A stretch of DNA of 64,000 nucleotides from the NCBI RefSeq assembly GCF_029227915.1, contig NC_079875.1, positions 124,001 through 188,000 on the forward strand, written 5' to 3'. This document shows positions 34,925 to 48,702 of the stretch, piece by piece. The position numbers and the translations under genes are program-made. The notes under the pieces are model-generated. The model made no database searches. It saw only the letters and a list, made by a program, of their open reading frames with translations, and was not told the origin of the DNA. How positions within the stretch are numbered: the stretch's first letter is position 1; each line of letters opens with the position of its first letter. The stretch is from Hydractinia symbiolongicarpus. Taxonomy: Eukaryota > Cnidaria > Hydrozoa > Anthoathecata > Hydractiniidae.

Positions 34925-37900
34925 AGAACGATTTTTTAAATTATCTTTTCACCACTAAATCGCATGAGACTTGTAGTTTTCAAAAATGTTTTCATTTTTG
35001 ATGAGACGCTGAATAAAAGAAGTTTAATCGCCGGCAAACGAAACCTGCGATTTCCAGTAAATCCCAGACTCGGCCCGTATAGTCAAAAGTATACAAAGAA
35101 AGTACCCAGGGAGTAAATTCATTTCCCGAACGATTTTTTAAATTATTATTTCACCACTAAAGCCCATGAGACTTGTAGTTTCTAAAGATGTTTTCATTTT
35201 TGATGAGACGCTGAATAAAAGAAGTTTAATCGCCGGCAAACGAAAACCCGCGACTTCCCGTAACTCCCGGACTCGGCCCGTATAGTCAAAGGTATAAAAA
35301 GAAAGTACCCAGGGAGTAAACTCATTCCCGAACGATTTTTCAAATTATTTCTGCATCACTGGAACGAATGAGACTTGTAGTTTTCCAAAATGTTTTCATT
35401 TTTAATGAGACGCTTAATGAAAGAGGTTTAATCGCCGGCAAACGAAAACCCGCGATTTCCCGTAAATCCCGGGCTTGTCCCGTATAGTCGAATGTATACA
35501 AAGAAAGTACCCTGTGTGTAAACTCATTTCCAGAACGATTTTTTAAATTATCTTTTCACCACTAAATTGCATGAGACTTGTAGTTTTCAAAAAGTTTTTT
35601 ATTTTTGATGAGACGCTGAATAAAAGAAGTTTAATCGCCGGCAAACGAAAACCTGCGATTTCCCGTAAATCCCAGACTCGGCCCGTATAGTCAAAAGTAT
35701 ACAAAGAAAGTACCCAGGGAGTAAACACATTTGCCGAGCGATTTTTTAAATTATTATTTCACCACTAAAGCCCATGAGACTTGTAGTTTTTAAAAATGTT
35801 TTCATTTTTGATGAGACGCTGAATAAAAGAAGTTTAATCGCCGGCAAACGAAAACCCGCCATTTCCCGTAAACCCCGGCCCCGGCCCGTATAGTCAAAAG
35901 CATTCAAAGAAAGTACCCAGGGAGTAAACTAATTTCCCGAACGATTTTTTAAATTATTTTTTCACCACTAAAACGCATGAGACTTGTAGTTTTCAAAAAT
36001 GTTTTCATTTTTGATGAGACGCTGAATAAAAGAAGTTTAATCGCCGGCAAACGAAAACCGGCGATTTCCCGTAAATCCCGGACTCGGCCTGTAAAGTCAA
36101 AAGTATACAAAAAAAGTACCCAGGGAGTAAACTCATTTCCCGAACGATTTTTCAAATTATTTCAGCACCATTAGAGCGAATAAGACTTTTAGTTTTCCAA
36201 AATGTTTTCACTTTTAATGAGACGCTTAATGAAAGAGGTTTAAACGCCGGCAAACGAAAACCCGCGATTTCCCGTAAATCCCGGGCTTGTCCCGTATAGT
36301 CGAATGTATACAAAGAAAGTACCCTGTGAGTAAACTTATTTCCGGAACGATTTTTTAAATTATCTTTTCACCACTAAATCGCATGAGACTTGTAGTTTTC
36401 AAAAATGTTTTCATTTTTGATGAGACGCTGAATAAAAGAAGTTTAATCGCCGGCAAACGAAAACCTGCGATTTCCCGTAAATCCCAGACTCGGCCCGTAT
36501 AGCTAAAAGTATACAAATAAAGTACCCAGGGAGTAAACTCATTTCCCGAACGATTCTTTAAATTATTTTTTCACCACTAAAACGCATGAGACTTGCAGTT
36601 TTCAAAAATGTTTTCATTTTTGATGAAACGCTGAATAAAAGAAGTTTAATCACCGGCAAACGAAAACCTGCGATTTCCCGTAAATCCCGGACTCGGCCTG
36701 TAAAGTCAAAAGTATACAAAAAAAGTACCCATGGAGTAAACTCACTTCCCGAACGATTTTTCAAATTATTTCTGCACCACTGGAACGAATGAGACTTGTA
36801 GTTTTCCAAAATGTTTTCATTTTTAATGAGACGCTTAATGAAAGAGCTTTAATCGCCGGCAAACGAAAACCCGCGATTTCCCGTAAATCCCGGGCTTGTC
36901 CCGTATAGTCGAATGTATACAAAGAAAGTACCCTGTGAGTAAACTCATTTCCAGAACGATTTTTTAAATTATCTTTTCACCACTAAATCGCATGAGACTT
37001 GTAGTTTTCAAAAATGTTTTTATTTTTGATGAGACGCTGAATAAAAGAAGTTTAATCGCCGGCAAACGAAAACCTGCGATTTCCCGTAAATCCCAGACTC
37101 GGCCCGTATAGTCAAAAGTATACAAAGAAATTACCCAGGGAGTAAACACATTTGCCGAGCGATTTTTTAAATTATCTTTTCACCACTAAAGCCCATGAGA
37201 CTTGTAGTTTTTAAAAATGTTTTCATTTTTGATGAGACGCTGAATAAAGGAAGTTTAATCGCCGGCAAACGAAAACCGGCCATTTCCCGTAAACCCCGGA
37301 CTCGGCCGGTATAGTCAAAAGCATACAAAGAAAGTACCCAGGGAGTAAACTCATTTCCCGAACGATTTTTTAAATTATTTTTTCACCACTAAAACGCATG
37401 AGACTTGTAGTTTTCAAAAATGTTTTCATTTTTGATGAGACGCTGAATAAAAGAAGTTTAATCGCCGGCAAACGAAAACCGGCGATTTCCCGTAAATCCC
37501 GGACTCGGCCTGTAAAGTCAAAAGTATACAAAAAAAATACCCAGGGAGTAAAGTCATTTCCCGAACGATTTTTCAAATTATTTCTGCACCATTAGAACGA
37601 ATAAGACTTTTAGTTTTCCAAAATGTTTTCACTTTTAATGAGACGCTTAATGAAAGAGGTTTAAACGCCGGCAAAGGAAAACCCGCGATTTCCCGTAAAT
37701 CCCGGACTCGGCCTGTAAAGTCAAAAGTATACAAAAAAAGTACCCATGGAGTAAACTCACTTCCCGAACGATTTTTTAAATTATTATTTCACCACTAAAG
37801 CCCATGAGACTTGTAGTTTCTAAAGATGTTTTCATGTTTGATGAGACGCTGAATAAAAGAAGTTTAATCGCCGGCAAACGAAAACCCGCGACTTCCCGTA

Positions 37901-38724
37901 ACTCCCGGACTCGGCCCGTATAGTCAAAAGTATAAAAAGAAAGTACCCAGGGAGTAAACTCATTTCCCGAACGATTTTTCAAATTATTTCTGCACCACTG
38001 GAACGAATGAGACTTGTAGTTTTCCAAAATGTTTTCATTTTTAATGAGACGCTTAATGAAAGAGCTTTAATCGCCGGCAAACGAAAACCCGCGATTTCCC
38101 GTAAATCCCGGGCTTGTCCCGTATAGTCGAATGTATACAAAGAAAGTACCCTGTGAGTAAACTCATTTCCAGAACGATTTTTTAAATTATCTTTTCACCA
38201 CTAAATCGCATGAGACTTGTAGTTTTCAAAAATGTTTTTATTTTTGATGAGACGCTGAATAAAAGAAGTTTAATCGCCGGCAAACGAAAACCTGCGATTT
38301 CCCGTAAATCCCAGACTCGGCCCGTATAGTCAAAAGTATACAAAGAAATTACCCAGGGAGTAAACACATTTGCCGAGCGATTTTTTAAATTATTATTTCA
38401 CCACTAAAGCCCATGAGACTTGTAGTTTTTAAAAATGTTTTCATTTTTGATGAGACGCTGAATAAAGGAAGTTTAATCGCCGGCAAACGAAAACCGGCCA
38501 TTTCCCGGAAACCCCGGACTCGGCCGGTATAGTCAAAAGCATACAAAGAAAGTACCCAGGGAGTAAACTCATTTCCCGAACGATTTTTTAAATTATTTTT
38601 TCACCACTAAAACGCATGAGACTTTTAGTTTTCCAAAATGTTTTCACTTTTAATGAGACGCTGAATAAAAGAAGTTTAATCGCCGGCAAAGGAAAACCCG
38701 CGATTTCCCGTAAATCCCGGGCTT
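34870..38724 (+). repeat. 19-monomer duplication unit, copy 1 (3855 bp)
   Basis: Rare markers recur at +3855: CCCGTTCAGTCG (about 34876 and 38731), AAAAAGTTTTTTATTTTTG (about 35590 and 39445) and CCGGCCCCGGCC (about 35876 and 39731). Beyond about 36270 the same order recurs at +3652. The unit contains a complete copy of the 6-monomer HOR. Confidence 0.87.
36953..38170 (+). repeat. 6-monomer HOR, 1218 bp (first full copy)
   Basis: Order: a CAAAAATGTTTTTATTTTT/CACATTTGCCGAG monomer, a CCGGTATAG monomer, a CCGGCGATT/AAAAAAATACCCAGG monomer, a type B with GGCAAAGGAAAAC, a TTTCTAAAGATG monomer, and a second B-like monomer with AAAGAGCTTTAATC. The cycle restarts at 38171. The 18-monomer unit is the length of three such hexamers. 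Confidence 0.85.
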
Positions 38725-41700
38725 GTCCCGTTCAGTCGAATGTATACAAAGAAAGTACCCTGTGAGTAAACTTATTTCCAGAACGATTTTTTAAATTATC
38801 TTTTCACCACTAAATCGCATGAGACTTGTAGTTTTCAAAAATGTTTTCATTTTTGATGAGACGCTGAATAAAAGAAGTTTAATCGCCGGCAAACGAAACC
38901 TGCGATTTCCCGTAAATCCCAGACTCGGCCCGTATAGTCAAAAGTATACAAAGAAAGTACCCAGGGAGTAAATTCATTTCCCGAACGATTTTTTAAATTA
39001 TTATTTCACCACTAAAGCCCATGAGACTTGTAGTTTCTAAAGATGTTTTCATTTTTGATGAGACGCTGAATAAAAGAAGTTTAATCGCCGGCAAACGAAA
39101 ACCCGCGACTTCCCGTAACTCCCGGACTCGGCCCGTATAGTCAAAGGTATAAAAAGAAAGTACCCAGGGAGTAAACTCATTCCCGAACGATTTTTCAAAT
39201 TATTTCTGCATCACTGGAACGAATGAGACTTGTAGTTTTCCAAAATGTTTTCATTTTTAATGAGACGCTTAATGAAAGAGGTTTAATCGCCGGCAAACGA
39301 AAACCCGCGATTTCCCGTAAATCCCGGGCTTGTCCCGTATAGTCGAATGTATACAAAGAAAGTACCCTGTGTGTAAACTCATTTCCAGAACGATTTTTTA
39401 AATTATCTTTTCACCACTAAATTGCATGAGACTTGTAGTTTTCAAAAAGTTTTTTATTTTTGATGAGACGCTGAATAAAAGAAGTTTAATCGCCGGCAAA
39501 CGAAAACCTGCGATTTCCCGTAAATCCCAGACTCGGCCCGTATAGTCAAAAGTATACAAAGAAAGTACCCAGGGAGTAAACACATTTGCCGAGCGATTTT
39601 TTAAATTATTATTTCACCACTAAAGCCCATGAGACTTGTAGTTTTTAAAAATGTTTTCATTTTTGATGAGACGCTGAATAAAAGAAGTTTAATCGCCGGC
39701 AAACGAAAACCCGCCATTTCCCGTAAACCCCGGCCCCGGCCCGTATAGTCAAAAGCATTCAAAGAAAGTACCCAGGGAGTAAACTAATTTCCCGAACGAT
39801 TTTTTAAATTATTTTTTCACCACTAAAACGCATGAGACTTGTAGTTTTCAAAAATGTTTTCATTTTTGATGAGACGCTGAATAAAAGAAGTTTAATCGCC
39901 GGCAAACGAAAACCGGCGATTTCCCGTAAATCCCGGGCTTGTCCCGTATAGTCGAATGTATACAAAGAAAGTACCCTGTGAGTAAACTTATTTCCGGAAC
40001 GATTTTTTAAATTATCTTTTCACCACTAAATCGCATGAGACTTGTAGTTTTCAAAAATGTTTTCATTTTTGATGAGACGCTGAATAAAAGAAGTTTAATC
40101 GCCGGCAAACGAAAACCTGCGATTTCCCGTAAATCCCAGACTCGGCCCGTATAGCTAAAAGTATACAAATAAAGTACCCAGGGAGTAAACTCATTTCCCG
40201 AACGATTCTTTAAATTATTTTTTCACCACTAAAACGCATGAGACTTGCAGTTTTCAAAAATGTTTTCATTTTTGATGAAACGCTGAATAAAAGAAGTTTA
40301 ATCACCGGCAAACGAAAACCTGCGATTTCCCGTAAATCCCGGACTCGGCCTGTAAAGTCAAAAGTATACAAAAAAAGTACCCATGGAGTAAACTCACTTC
40401 CCGAACGATTTTTCAAATTATTTCTGCACCACTGGAACGAATGAGACTTGTAGTTTTCCAAAATGTTTTCATTTTTAATGAGACGCTTAATGAAAGAGCT
40501 TTAATCGCCGGCAAACGAAAACCCGCGATTTCCCGTAAATCCCGGGCTTGTCCCGTATAGTCGAATGTATACAAAGAAAGTACCCTGTGAGTAAACTCAT
40601 TTCCAGAACGATTTTTTAAATTATCTTTTCACCACTAAATCGCATGAGACTTGTAGTTTTCAAAAATGTTTTTATTTTTGATGAGACGCTGAATAAAAGA
40701 AGTTTAATCGCCGGCAAACGAAAACCTGCGATTTCCCGTAAATCCCAGACTCGGCCCGTATAGTCAAAAGTATACAAAGAAATTACCCAGGGAGTAAACA
40801 CATTTGCCGAGCGATTTTTTAAATTATTATTTCACCACTAAAGCCCATGAGACTTGTAGTTTTTAAAAATGTTTTCATTTTTGATGAGACGCTGAATAAA
40901 GGAAGTTTAATCGCCGGCAAACAAAAACCGGCCATTTCCCGTAAACCCCGGACTCGGCCGGTATAGTCAAAAGCATACAAAGAAAGTACCCAGGGAGTAA
41001 ACTCATTTCCCGAACGATTTTTTAAATTATTTTTTCACCACTAAAACGCATGAGACTTGTAGTTTTCAAAAATGTTTTCATTTTTGATGAGACGCTGAAT
41101 AAAAGAAGTTTAATCGCCGGCAAACGAAAACCGGCGATTTCCCGTAAATCCCGGACTCGGCCTGTAAAGTCAAAAGTATACAAAAAAAATACCCAGGGAG
41201 TAAAGTCATTTCCCGAACGATTTTTCAAATTATTTCTGCACCATTAGAACGAATAAGACTTTTAGTTTTCCAAAATGTTTTCACTTTTAATGAGACGCTT
41301 AATGAAAGAGGTTTAAACGCCGGCAAAGGAAAACCCGCGATTTCCCGTAAATCCCGGACTCGGCCTGTAAAGTCAAAAGTATACAAAAAAAGTACCCATG
41401 GAGTAAACTCACTTCCCGAACGATTTTTTAAATTATTATTTCACCACTAAAGCCCATGAGACTTGTAGTTTCTAAAGATGTTTTCATGTTTGATGAGACG
41501 CTGAATAAAAGAAGTTTAATCGCCGGCAAACGAAAACCCGCGACTTCCCGTAACTCCCGGACTCGGCCCGTATAGTCAAAAGTATAAAAAGAAAGTACCC
41601 AGGGAGTAAACTCATTTCCCGAACGATTTTTCAAATTATTTCTGCACCACTGGAACGAATGAGACTTGTAGTTTTCCAAAATGTTTTCATTTTTAATGAG

Positions 41701-42376
41701 ACGCTTAATGAAAGAGCTTTAATCGCCGGCAAACGAAAACCCGCGATTTCCCGTAAATCCCGGGCTTGTCCCGTATAGTCGAATGTATACAAAGAAAGTA
41801 CCCTGTGAGTAAACTCATTTCCAGAACGATTTTTTAAATTATCTTTTCACCACTAAATCGCATGAGACTTGTAGTTTTCAAAAATGTTTTTATTTTTGAT
41901 GAGACGCTGAATAAAAGAAGTTTAATCGCCGGCAAACGAAAACCTGCGATTTCCCGTAAATCCCAGACTCGGCCCGTATAGTCAAAAGTATACAAAGAAA
42001 TTACCCAGGGAGTAAACACATTTGCCGAGCGATTTTTTAAATTATTATTTCACCACTAAAGCCCATGAGACTTGTAGTTTTTAAAAATGTTTTCATTTTT
42101 GATGAGACGCTGAATAAAGGAAGTTTAATCGCCGGCAAACGAAAACCGGCCATTTCCCGGAAACCCCGGACTCGGCCGGTATAGTCAAAAGCATACAAAG
42201 AAAGTACCCAGGGAGTAAACTCATTTCCCGAACGATTTTTTAAATTATTTTTTCACCACTAAAACGCATGAGACTTTTAGTTTTCCAAAATGTTTTCACT
42301 TTTAATGAGACGCTGAATAAAAGAAGTTTAATCGCCGGCAAAGGAAAACCCGCGATTTCCCGTAAATCCCGGGCTT
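38725..42376 (+). repeat. 18-monomer duplication unit, copy 2 (3652 bp)
   Basis: Same order as copy 1 less one monomer. In copy 1 the CCGGCGATT monomer (from about 35938) is followed by a type B monomer. In copy 2 the monomer near 39797 begins as the first and, across the shared GATTTCCCGTAAATCCCGG at 39918-39936, continues as the second (GCTTGTCCCG). That is an exact 203 bp loss by homologous exchange. Confidence 0.87.
40605..41822 (+). repeat. 6-monomer HOR, 1218 bp (second full copy)
   Basis: Same six monomers as 36953-38170, displaced by 3652 bp, restarting at 41823. One private change is CCGGCAAACAAAAACCGG in the second monomer. Confidence 0.85.
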
Positions 42377-43649
42377 GTCCCGTATAGTCGAATGTATACA
42401 AAGAAAGTACCCTGTGAGTAAACTTATTTCCAGAACGATTTTTTAATTTATCTTTTCACCACTAAATCGCATGAGACTTGTAGTTTTCAAAAATGTTTTC
42501 ATTTTTGATGAGACGCTGAATAAAAGAAGTTTAATCGCCGGCAAACGAAAACCTGCGATTTCCCGTAAATCCCAGACTCGGCCCGTGTAGTCAAAAGTAT
42601 ACAAAGAAAGTACCCAGGGAGTAAACTCATTTCCCGAACGACTTTTTAAGTTACTTTTTCACCACTAAAACGCATGAGACTTGTAGTTTTCAAAAATGTT
42701 TTCATTTTTGATGAGACGCTGAATAAAAGAAGTTTAATCGCCGTCAAACGAAAACCCGCGACTTCCCGTAACTCCCGGACTCGGCCCGTATAGTCAAAAG
42801 TATAAAAAGAAAGTACCCAGGGAGTAAACTCATTTCCCGAACGATTTTTCAAATTATTTCTGCATCACTGGAACGAATGAGACTTGTAGTTTTCCAAAAT
42901 GTTTTCATTTTTAATGAGACGCTTAATGAAAGAGGTTTAATCGCCGGCAAACGAAAACCCGCGATTTCCCGTAAATCCCGGGCTTGTCCCGTATAGTCGA
43001 ATGTATACAAAGAAAGTACCCTGTGAGTAAACTCATTTCCAGAACGATTTTTTAAATTATCTTTTCACCACTAAATCGCATGAGACTTGTAGTTTTCAAA
43101 AATGTTTTTATTTTTGATGAGACGCTGAATAAAAGAAGTTTAATCGCCGGCAAACGAAAACCTGCGATTTCCCGTAAATCCCAGACTCGGCCCGTATAGT
43201 TAAAAGTATACAAATAAAGTACCCAGGGAGTAAACTCATTTCCAGAACGAATTTTTAAATTATTATTTCACCACTAAAGCCCATGAGACTTGTAGTTTCT
43301 AAAGATGTTTTCATTTTTGATGAGACGCTGAATAAAAGAAGTTTAATCGCCGGCAAACGAAAACCCGCGACTTCCCTTAACTCCCGGACTCGGCCCGTAT
43401 AGTCAAAAGTATAAAAAGAAAGTACCCAGGGAGTAAACTCATTTCCCGAACGATTTTTCAAATTATTTCTGCACCACTGGAACGAATGAGACTTGTAGTT
43501 TTCCAAAATGTTTTCATTTTTAATGAGACGCTTAATGAAAGAGCTTTAATCGCCGGCAAACGAAAACCCGCGATTTCCCGTAAATTCCGGGCTTGTCCCG
43601 TATAGTCGAATGTATACAAAGAAAGTACCCTGTGAGTAAACTCATTTCC

Positions 43650-44867
43650 AGAACGATTTTTTAAATTATCTTTTCACCACTAAATCGCATGAGACTTGTA
43701 GTTTTCAAAAATGTTTTTATTTTTGATGAGACGCTGAATAAAAGAAGTTTAATCGCCGGCAAACGAAAACCTGCGATTTCCCGTAAATCCCAGACTCGGC
43801 CCGTATAGTCAAAAGTATACAAAGAAATTACCAAGGGAGTAAACACATTTGCCGAGCGATTTTTTAAATTATTATTTCACCACTAAAGCCCATGAGACTT
43901 GTAGTTTTGAAAAATGTTTTCATTTTTGATGAGACGCTGAATAAAGGAAGTTTAATCGCCGGCAAACGAAAACCGGCCATTTCCCGTAAACCCCGGACTC
44001 GGCCGGTATAGTCAAAAGCATACAAAGAAAGTACCCAGGGAGTAAACTCATTTCCCGAACGATTTTTTAAATTATTTTTTCACCACTAAAACGCATGAGA
44101 CTTGTAGTTTTCAAAAATGTTTTCATTTTTGATGAGACGCTGAATAAAAGAAGTTTAATCGCCGGCAAACGAAAACCGGCGATTTCCCGTAAATCCCGGA
44201 CTCGGCCTGTAAAGTCAAAAGTATACAAAAAAAATACCCAGGGAGTAAAGTCATTTCCCGAACGATTTTTCAAATTATTTCTGCACCATTAGAACGAATA
44301 AGACTTTTAGTTTTCCAAAATGTTTTCACTTTTAATGAGACGCTTAATGAAAGAGGTTTAAACGCCGGCAAAGGAAAACCCGCGATTTCCCGTAAATCCC
44401 GGACTCGGCCTGTAAAGTCAAAAGTATACAAAAAAAGTACCCATGGAGTAAACTCACTTCCCGAACGATTTTTTAAATTATTATTTCACCACTAAAGCCC
44501 ATGAGACTTGTAGTTTCTAAAGATGTTTTCATTTTTGATGAGACTCTGAATAAAAGAAGTTTAATCGCCGGCAAACGAAAACCCGCGACTTCCCGTAACT
44601 CCCGGACTCGGCCCGTATAGTCAAAAGTATAAAAAGAAAGTACCCAGGGAGTAAACTCATTTCCCGAACGATTTTTCAAATTATTTCTGCACCACTGGAA
44701 CGAATGAGACTTGTAGTTTTCCAAAATGTTTTCATTTTTAATGAGACGCTTAATGAAAGAGCTTTAATCGCCGGCAAACGAAAACCCGCGATTTCCCGTA
44801 AATCCCGGGCTTGTCCCGTATAGTCGAATGTATACAAAGAAAGTACCCTGTGAGTAAACTCATTTCC
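43650..44867 (+). repeat. 6-monomer HOR, 1218 bp (third full copy)
   Basis: Same six monomers, displaced by 3045 bp (15 monomers) from 40605. It is preceded by the last two monomers of the cycle from about 43247 and followed by the CCGGCGATT monomer instead of the expected first monomer, so the cycle breaks at 44868. Confidence 0.83.
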
Positions 44868-46674
44868 AGAACGATTTTTTAAATTATTTTTTCACCACTA
44901 AAACGCATGAGACTTGTAGTTTTCAAAAATGTTTTCATTTTTGATGAGACGCTGAATAAAAGAAGTTTAATCGCCGGCAAACGAAAACCGGCGATTTCCC
45001 GTAAATCCTGGACTCGGCCTGTGAAGTCAAAAGTATACAAAAAAAATACCCAGGGAGTAAAGTCATTTCCCGAACGATTTTTCAAATTATTTCTGCACCA
45101 TTAGAACGAATAAGACTTTTAGTTTTCCAAAATGTTTTCACTTTTAATGAGACGCTTAATGAAAGAGGTTTAAACGCCGGCAAAGGAAAACCCGCGATTT
45201 CCCGTAAATCCCGGGCTTGTCCCGTATAGTCGAATGTATACAAAGAAAGTACCCTGTGAGTAAACTTATTTCCAAAACGATTTTTTAATTTATCTTTTCA
45301 CCACTAAATCGCATGAGACTTGTAGTTTTCAAAAATGTTTTCATTTTTGATGAGACGCTGAATAAAAGAAGTTTAATCGCCGGCAAACGAAAACCTGCGA
45401 TTTCCCGTAAATCCCAGACTCGGCCCGTATAGTCAAAAGTATACAAAGAAAGTACCCAGGGATTAAACTCATTTCCCGAACGACTTTTTAAGTTACTTTT
45501 TCACCACTAAAACGCATGAGACTTGTAGTTTTCAAAAATGTATTCATTTTTGATGAGACGCTGAATAAAAGAAGTTTAATCGCCGTCAAACGAAAACCCG
45601 CGACTTCCCGTAACTCCCGGACTCGGCCCGTATAGTCAAAAGTATAAAAAGAAAGTACCCAGGGAGTAAACTCATTTCCCGAACGATTTTTCAAATTATT
45701 TCTGCACCATTAGAACGAATAAGACTTTTAGTTTTCCAAAATGTTTTCACTTTTAATGAGACGCTTAATGAAAGAGGTTTAATCGCCGGCAAACGAAAAG
45801 CCGCGATTTCCCGTAAATCCCGGGCTTGTCCCGTTCAGTCGAATGTATACAAAGAAAGTACCCTGTGAGTAAACTTATTTCCAGAACGATTTTTTAAATT
45901 ATCTTTTCACCACTAAATCGCATGAGACTTGTAGTTTTCAAAAATGTTTTCATTTTTGATGAGACGCTGAATAAAAGAAGTTTAATCACCGGCAAACGAA
46001 AACCTGCGATTTCCCGTAAATCCCGGACTCGGCCTGTAAAGTCAAAAGTATACAAAAAAAGTACCCATGGAGTAAACTCATTTCCCGAACGATTTTTTAA
46101 ATTATTATTTCACCACTAAAGCCCATGAGACTTGTAGTTTCTAAAGATGTTTTCATTTTTGATGAGACGCTGAATAAAAGAAGTTTAATCGCCGGCAAAC
46201 GAAAACCCGCGACTTCCCGTAACTCCCGGACTCGGCCCGTATAGTCAAAGGTATAAAAAGAAAGTACCCAGGGAGTAAACTCATTTCCCGAACGATTTTT
46301 CAAATTATTTCTGCATCACTGGAACGAATGAGACTTGTAGTTTTCCAAAATGTTTTCATTTTTAATGAGACGCTTAATGAAAGAGGTTTAATCGCCGGCA
46401 AACGAAAACCCGCGATTTACCGTAAATCCCGGGCTTGTCCCGTATAGTCGAATGTATACAAAGAAAGTACCCTGTGAGTAAACTCATTTCCAGAACGATT
46501 TTTTAAATTATCTTTTCACCACTAAATCGCATGAGACTTGTAGTTTTCAAAAATGTTTTTATTTTTGATGAGACGCTGAATAAAAGAAGTTTAATCGCCG
46601 GCAAACGAAAACCTGCGATTTCCCGTAAATCCCAGACTCGGCCCGTATAGTCAAAAGTATACAAAGAAAGTACC
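44868..46674 (+). repeat. Irregular satellite stretch between HOR copies
   Basis: About nine monomers mixing hexamer members with the CGACTTTTTAAGTTAC and CCCGTTCAGTCG variants. Segments recur near 42640 and 50760. Only monomer shuffling is seen. Confidence 0.7.
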
Positions 46675-48702
46675 CAGGAAGTAAACACATTTGCCGAGCG
46701 ATTTTTTAAATTATTATTTCACCACTAAAGCCCATGAGACTTGTAGTTTTTAAAAATGTTTTCATTTTTGATGAGACGCTGAATAAAAGAAGTTTAATCG
46801 CCGGCAAACGAAAACCCGCCATTTCCCGTAAACCCCGGACCCGGCCCGTATAGTCAAAAGCATTCAAAGAAAGTACCCAGGGAGTAAACTCATTTCCCGA
46901 ACGATTTTTTAAATTATTTTTTCACCACTAAAACGCATGAGACTTGTAGTTTTCAAAAATGTTTTCATTTTTGATGAGACGCTGAATAAAAGAAGTTTAA
47001 TCGCCGGCAAACGAAAACCGGCGATTTCCCGTAAATCCCGGACTCGGCCTGTAAAGTCAAAAGTATACAAAAAAGTACCCAGGGAGTAAACTCATTTCCC
47101 GAACGATTTTTCAAATTATTTCAGCACCATTAGAACGAATAAGACTTTTAGTTTTCCAAAATGTTTTCACTTTTAATGAGACGCTTAATGAAAGAGGTTT
47201 AAACGCCGGCAAACGAAAACCCGCGATTTCCCGTAAATCCCGGGCTTGTCCCGTATAGTCGAATGTATACAAAGAAAGTACCCTGTGAGTAAACTTATTT
47301 CCAGAACGATTTTTTAAATTATCTTTTCACCACTAAATCGCATGAGACTTGTAGTTTTCAAAAATGTTTTCATTTTTGATGAGACGCTGAATAAAAGAAG
47401 TTTAATCGCCGGCAAACGAAAACCTGCGATTTCCCGTAAATCCCAGACTCGGCCCGTATAGTTAAAAGTATACAAATAAAGTACCCAGGGAGTAAACTCA
47501 TTTCCCGAACGATTCTTTAAATTATTTTTTCACCACTAAAACGCATGAGACTTGCAGTTTTCAAAAATGTTTTCATTTTTGATGAGACGCTGAATAAAAG
47601 AACTTTAATCACCGGCAAACGAAAACCTGCGATTTCCCGTAAATCCCGGACTCGGCCTGTAAAGTCAAAAGTATACAAAAAAAGTACCCAGGAAGTAAAC
47701 ACATTTGCCGAGCGATTTTTTAAATTATTATTTCACCACTAAAGCCCATGAGACTTGTAGTTTTTAAAAATGTTTTCATTTTTGATGAGACGCTGAATAA
47801 AAGAAGTTTAATCGCCGGCAAACGAAAACCCGCCATTTCCCGTAAACCCCGGACCCGGCCCGTATAGTCAAAAGCATTCAAAGAAAGTACCCAGGGAGTA
47901 AACTCATTTCCCGAACGATTTTTTAAATTATTTTTTCACCACTAAAACGCATGAGACTTGTAGTTTTCAAAAATGTTTTCATTTTTGATGAGACGCTGAA
48001 TAAAAGAAGTTTAATCGCCGGCAAACGAAAACCGGCGATTTCCCGTAAATCCCGGACTCGGCCTGTAAAGTCAAAAGTATACAAAAAAGTACCCAGGGAG
48101 TAAACTCATTTCCCGAACGATTTTTCAAATTATTTCAGCACCATTAGAACGAATAAGACTTTTAGTTTTCCAAAATGTTTTCACTTTTAATGAGACGCTT
48201 AATGAAAGAGGTTTAAACGCCGGCAAACGAAAACCCGCGATTTCCCGTAAATCCCGGGCTTGTCCCGTATAGTCGAATGTATACAAAGAAAGTACCCTGT
48301 GAGTAAACTTATTTCCAGAACGATTTTTTAAATTATCTTTTCACCACTAAATCGCATGAGACTTGTAGTTTTCAAAAATGTTTTCATTTTTGATGAGACG
48401 CTGAATAAAAGAAGTTTAATCGCCGGCAAACGAAAACCTGCGATTTCCCGTAAATCCCAGACTCGGCCCGTATAGTTAAAAGTATACAAATAAAGTACCC
48501 AGGGAGTAAACTCATTTCCCGAACGATTCTTTAAATTATTTTTTCACCACTAAAACGCATGAGACTTGCAGTTTTCAAAAATGTTTTCATTTTTGATGAG
48601 ACGCTGAATAAAAGAACTTTAATCACCGGCAAACGAAAACCTGCGATTTCCCGTAAATCCCGGACTCGGCCTGTAAAGTCAAAAGTATACAAAAAAAGTA
48701 CC
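46675..48702 (+). repeat. 5-monomer tandem duplication (1014 bp x 2)
   Basis: 46675-47688 and 47689-48702 share order and private marks: CAGGAAGTAAACACATTTG, CCGGACCCGGCC, a two-base loss giving ATACAAAAAAGTACCC, TTTCAGCACC, and ATTCTTTAAATT with GACTTGCAG. The central junction is a chimeric monomer (47511-47713) whose end switches to the CACATTTGCCGAG type. Confidence 0.85.
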
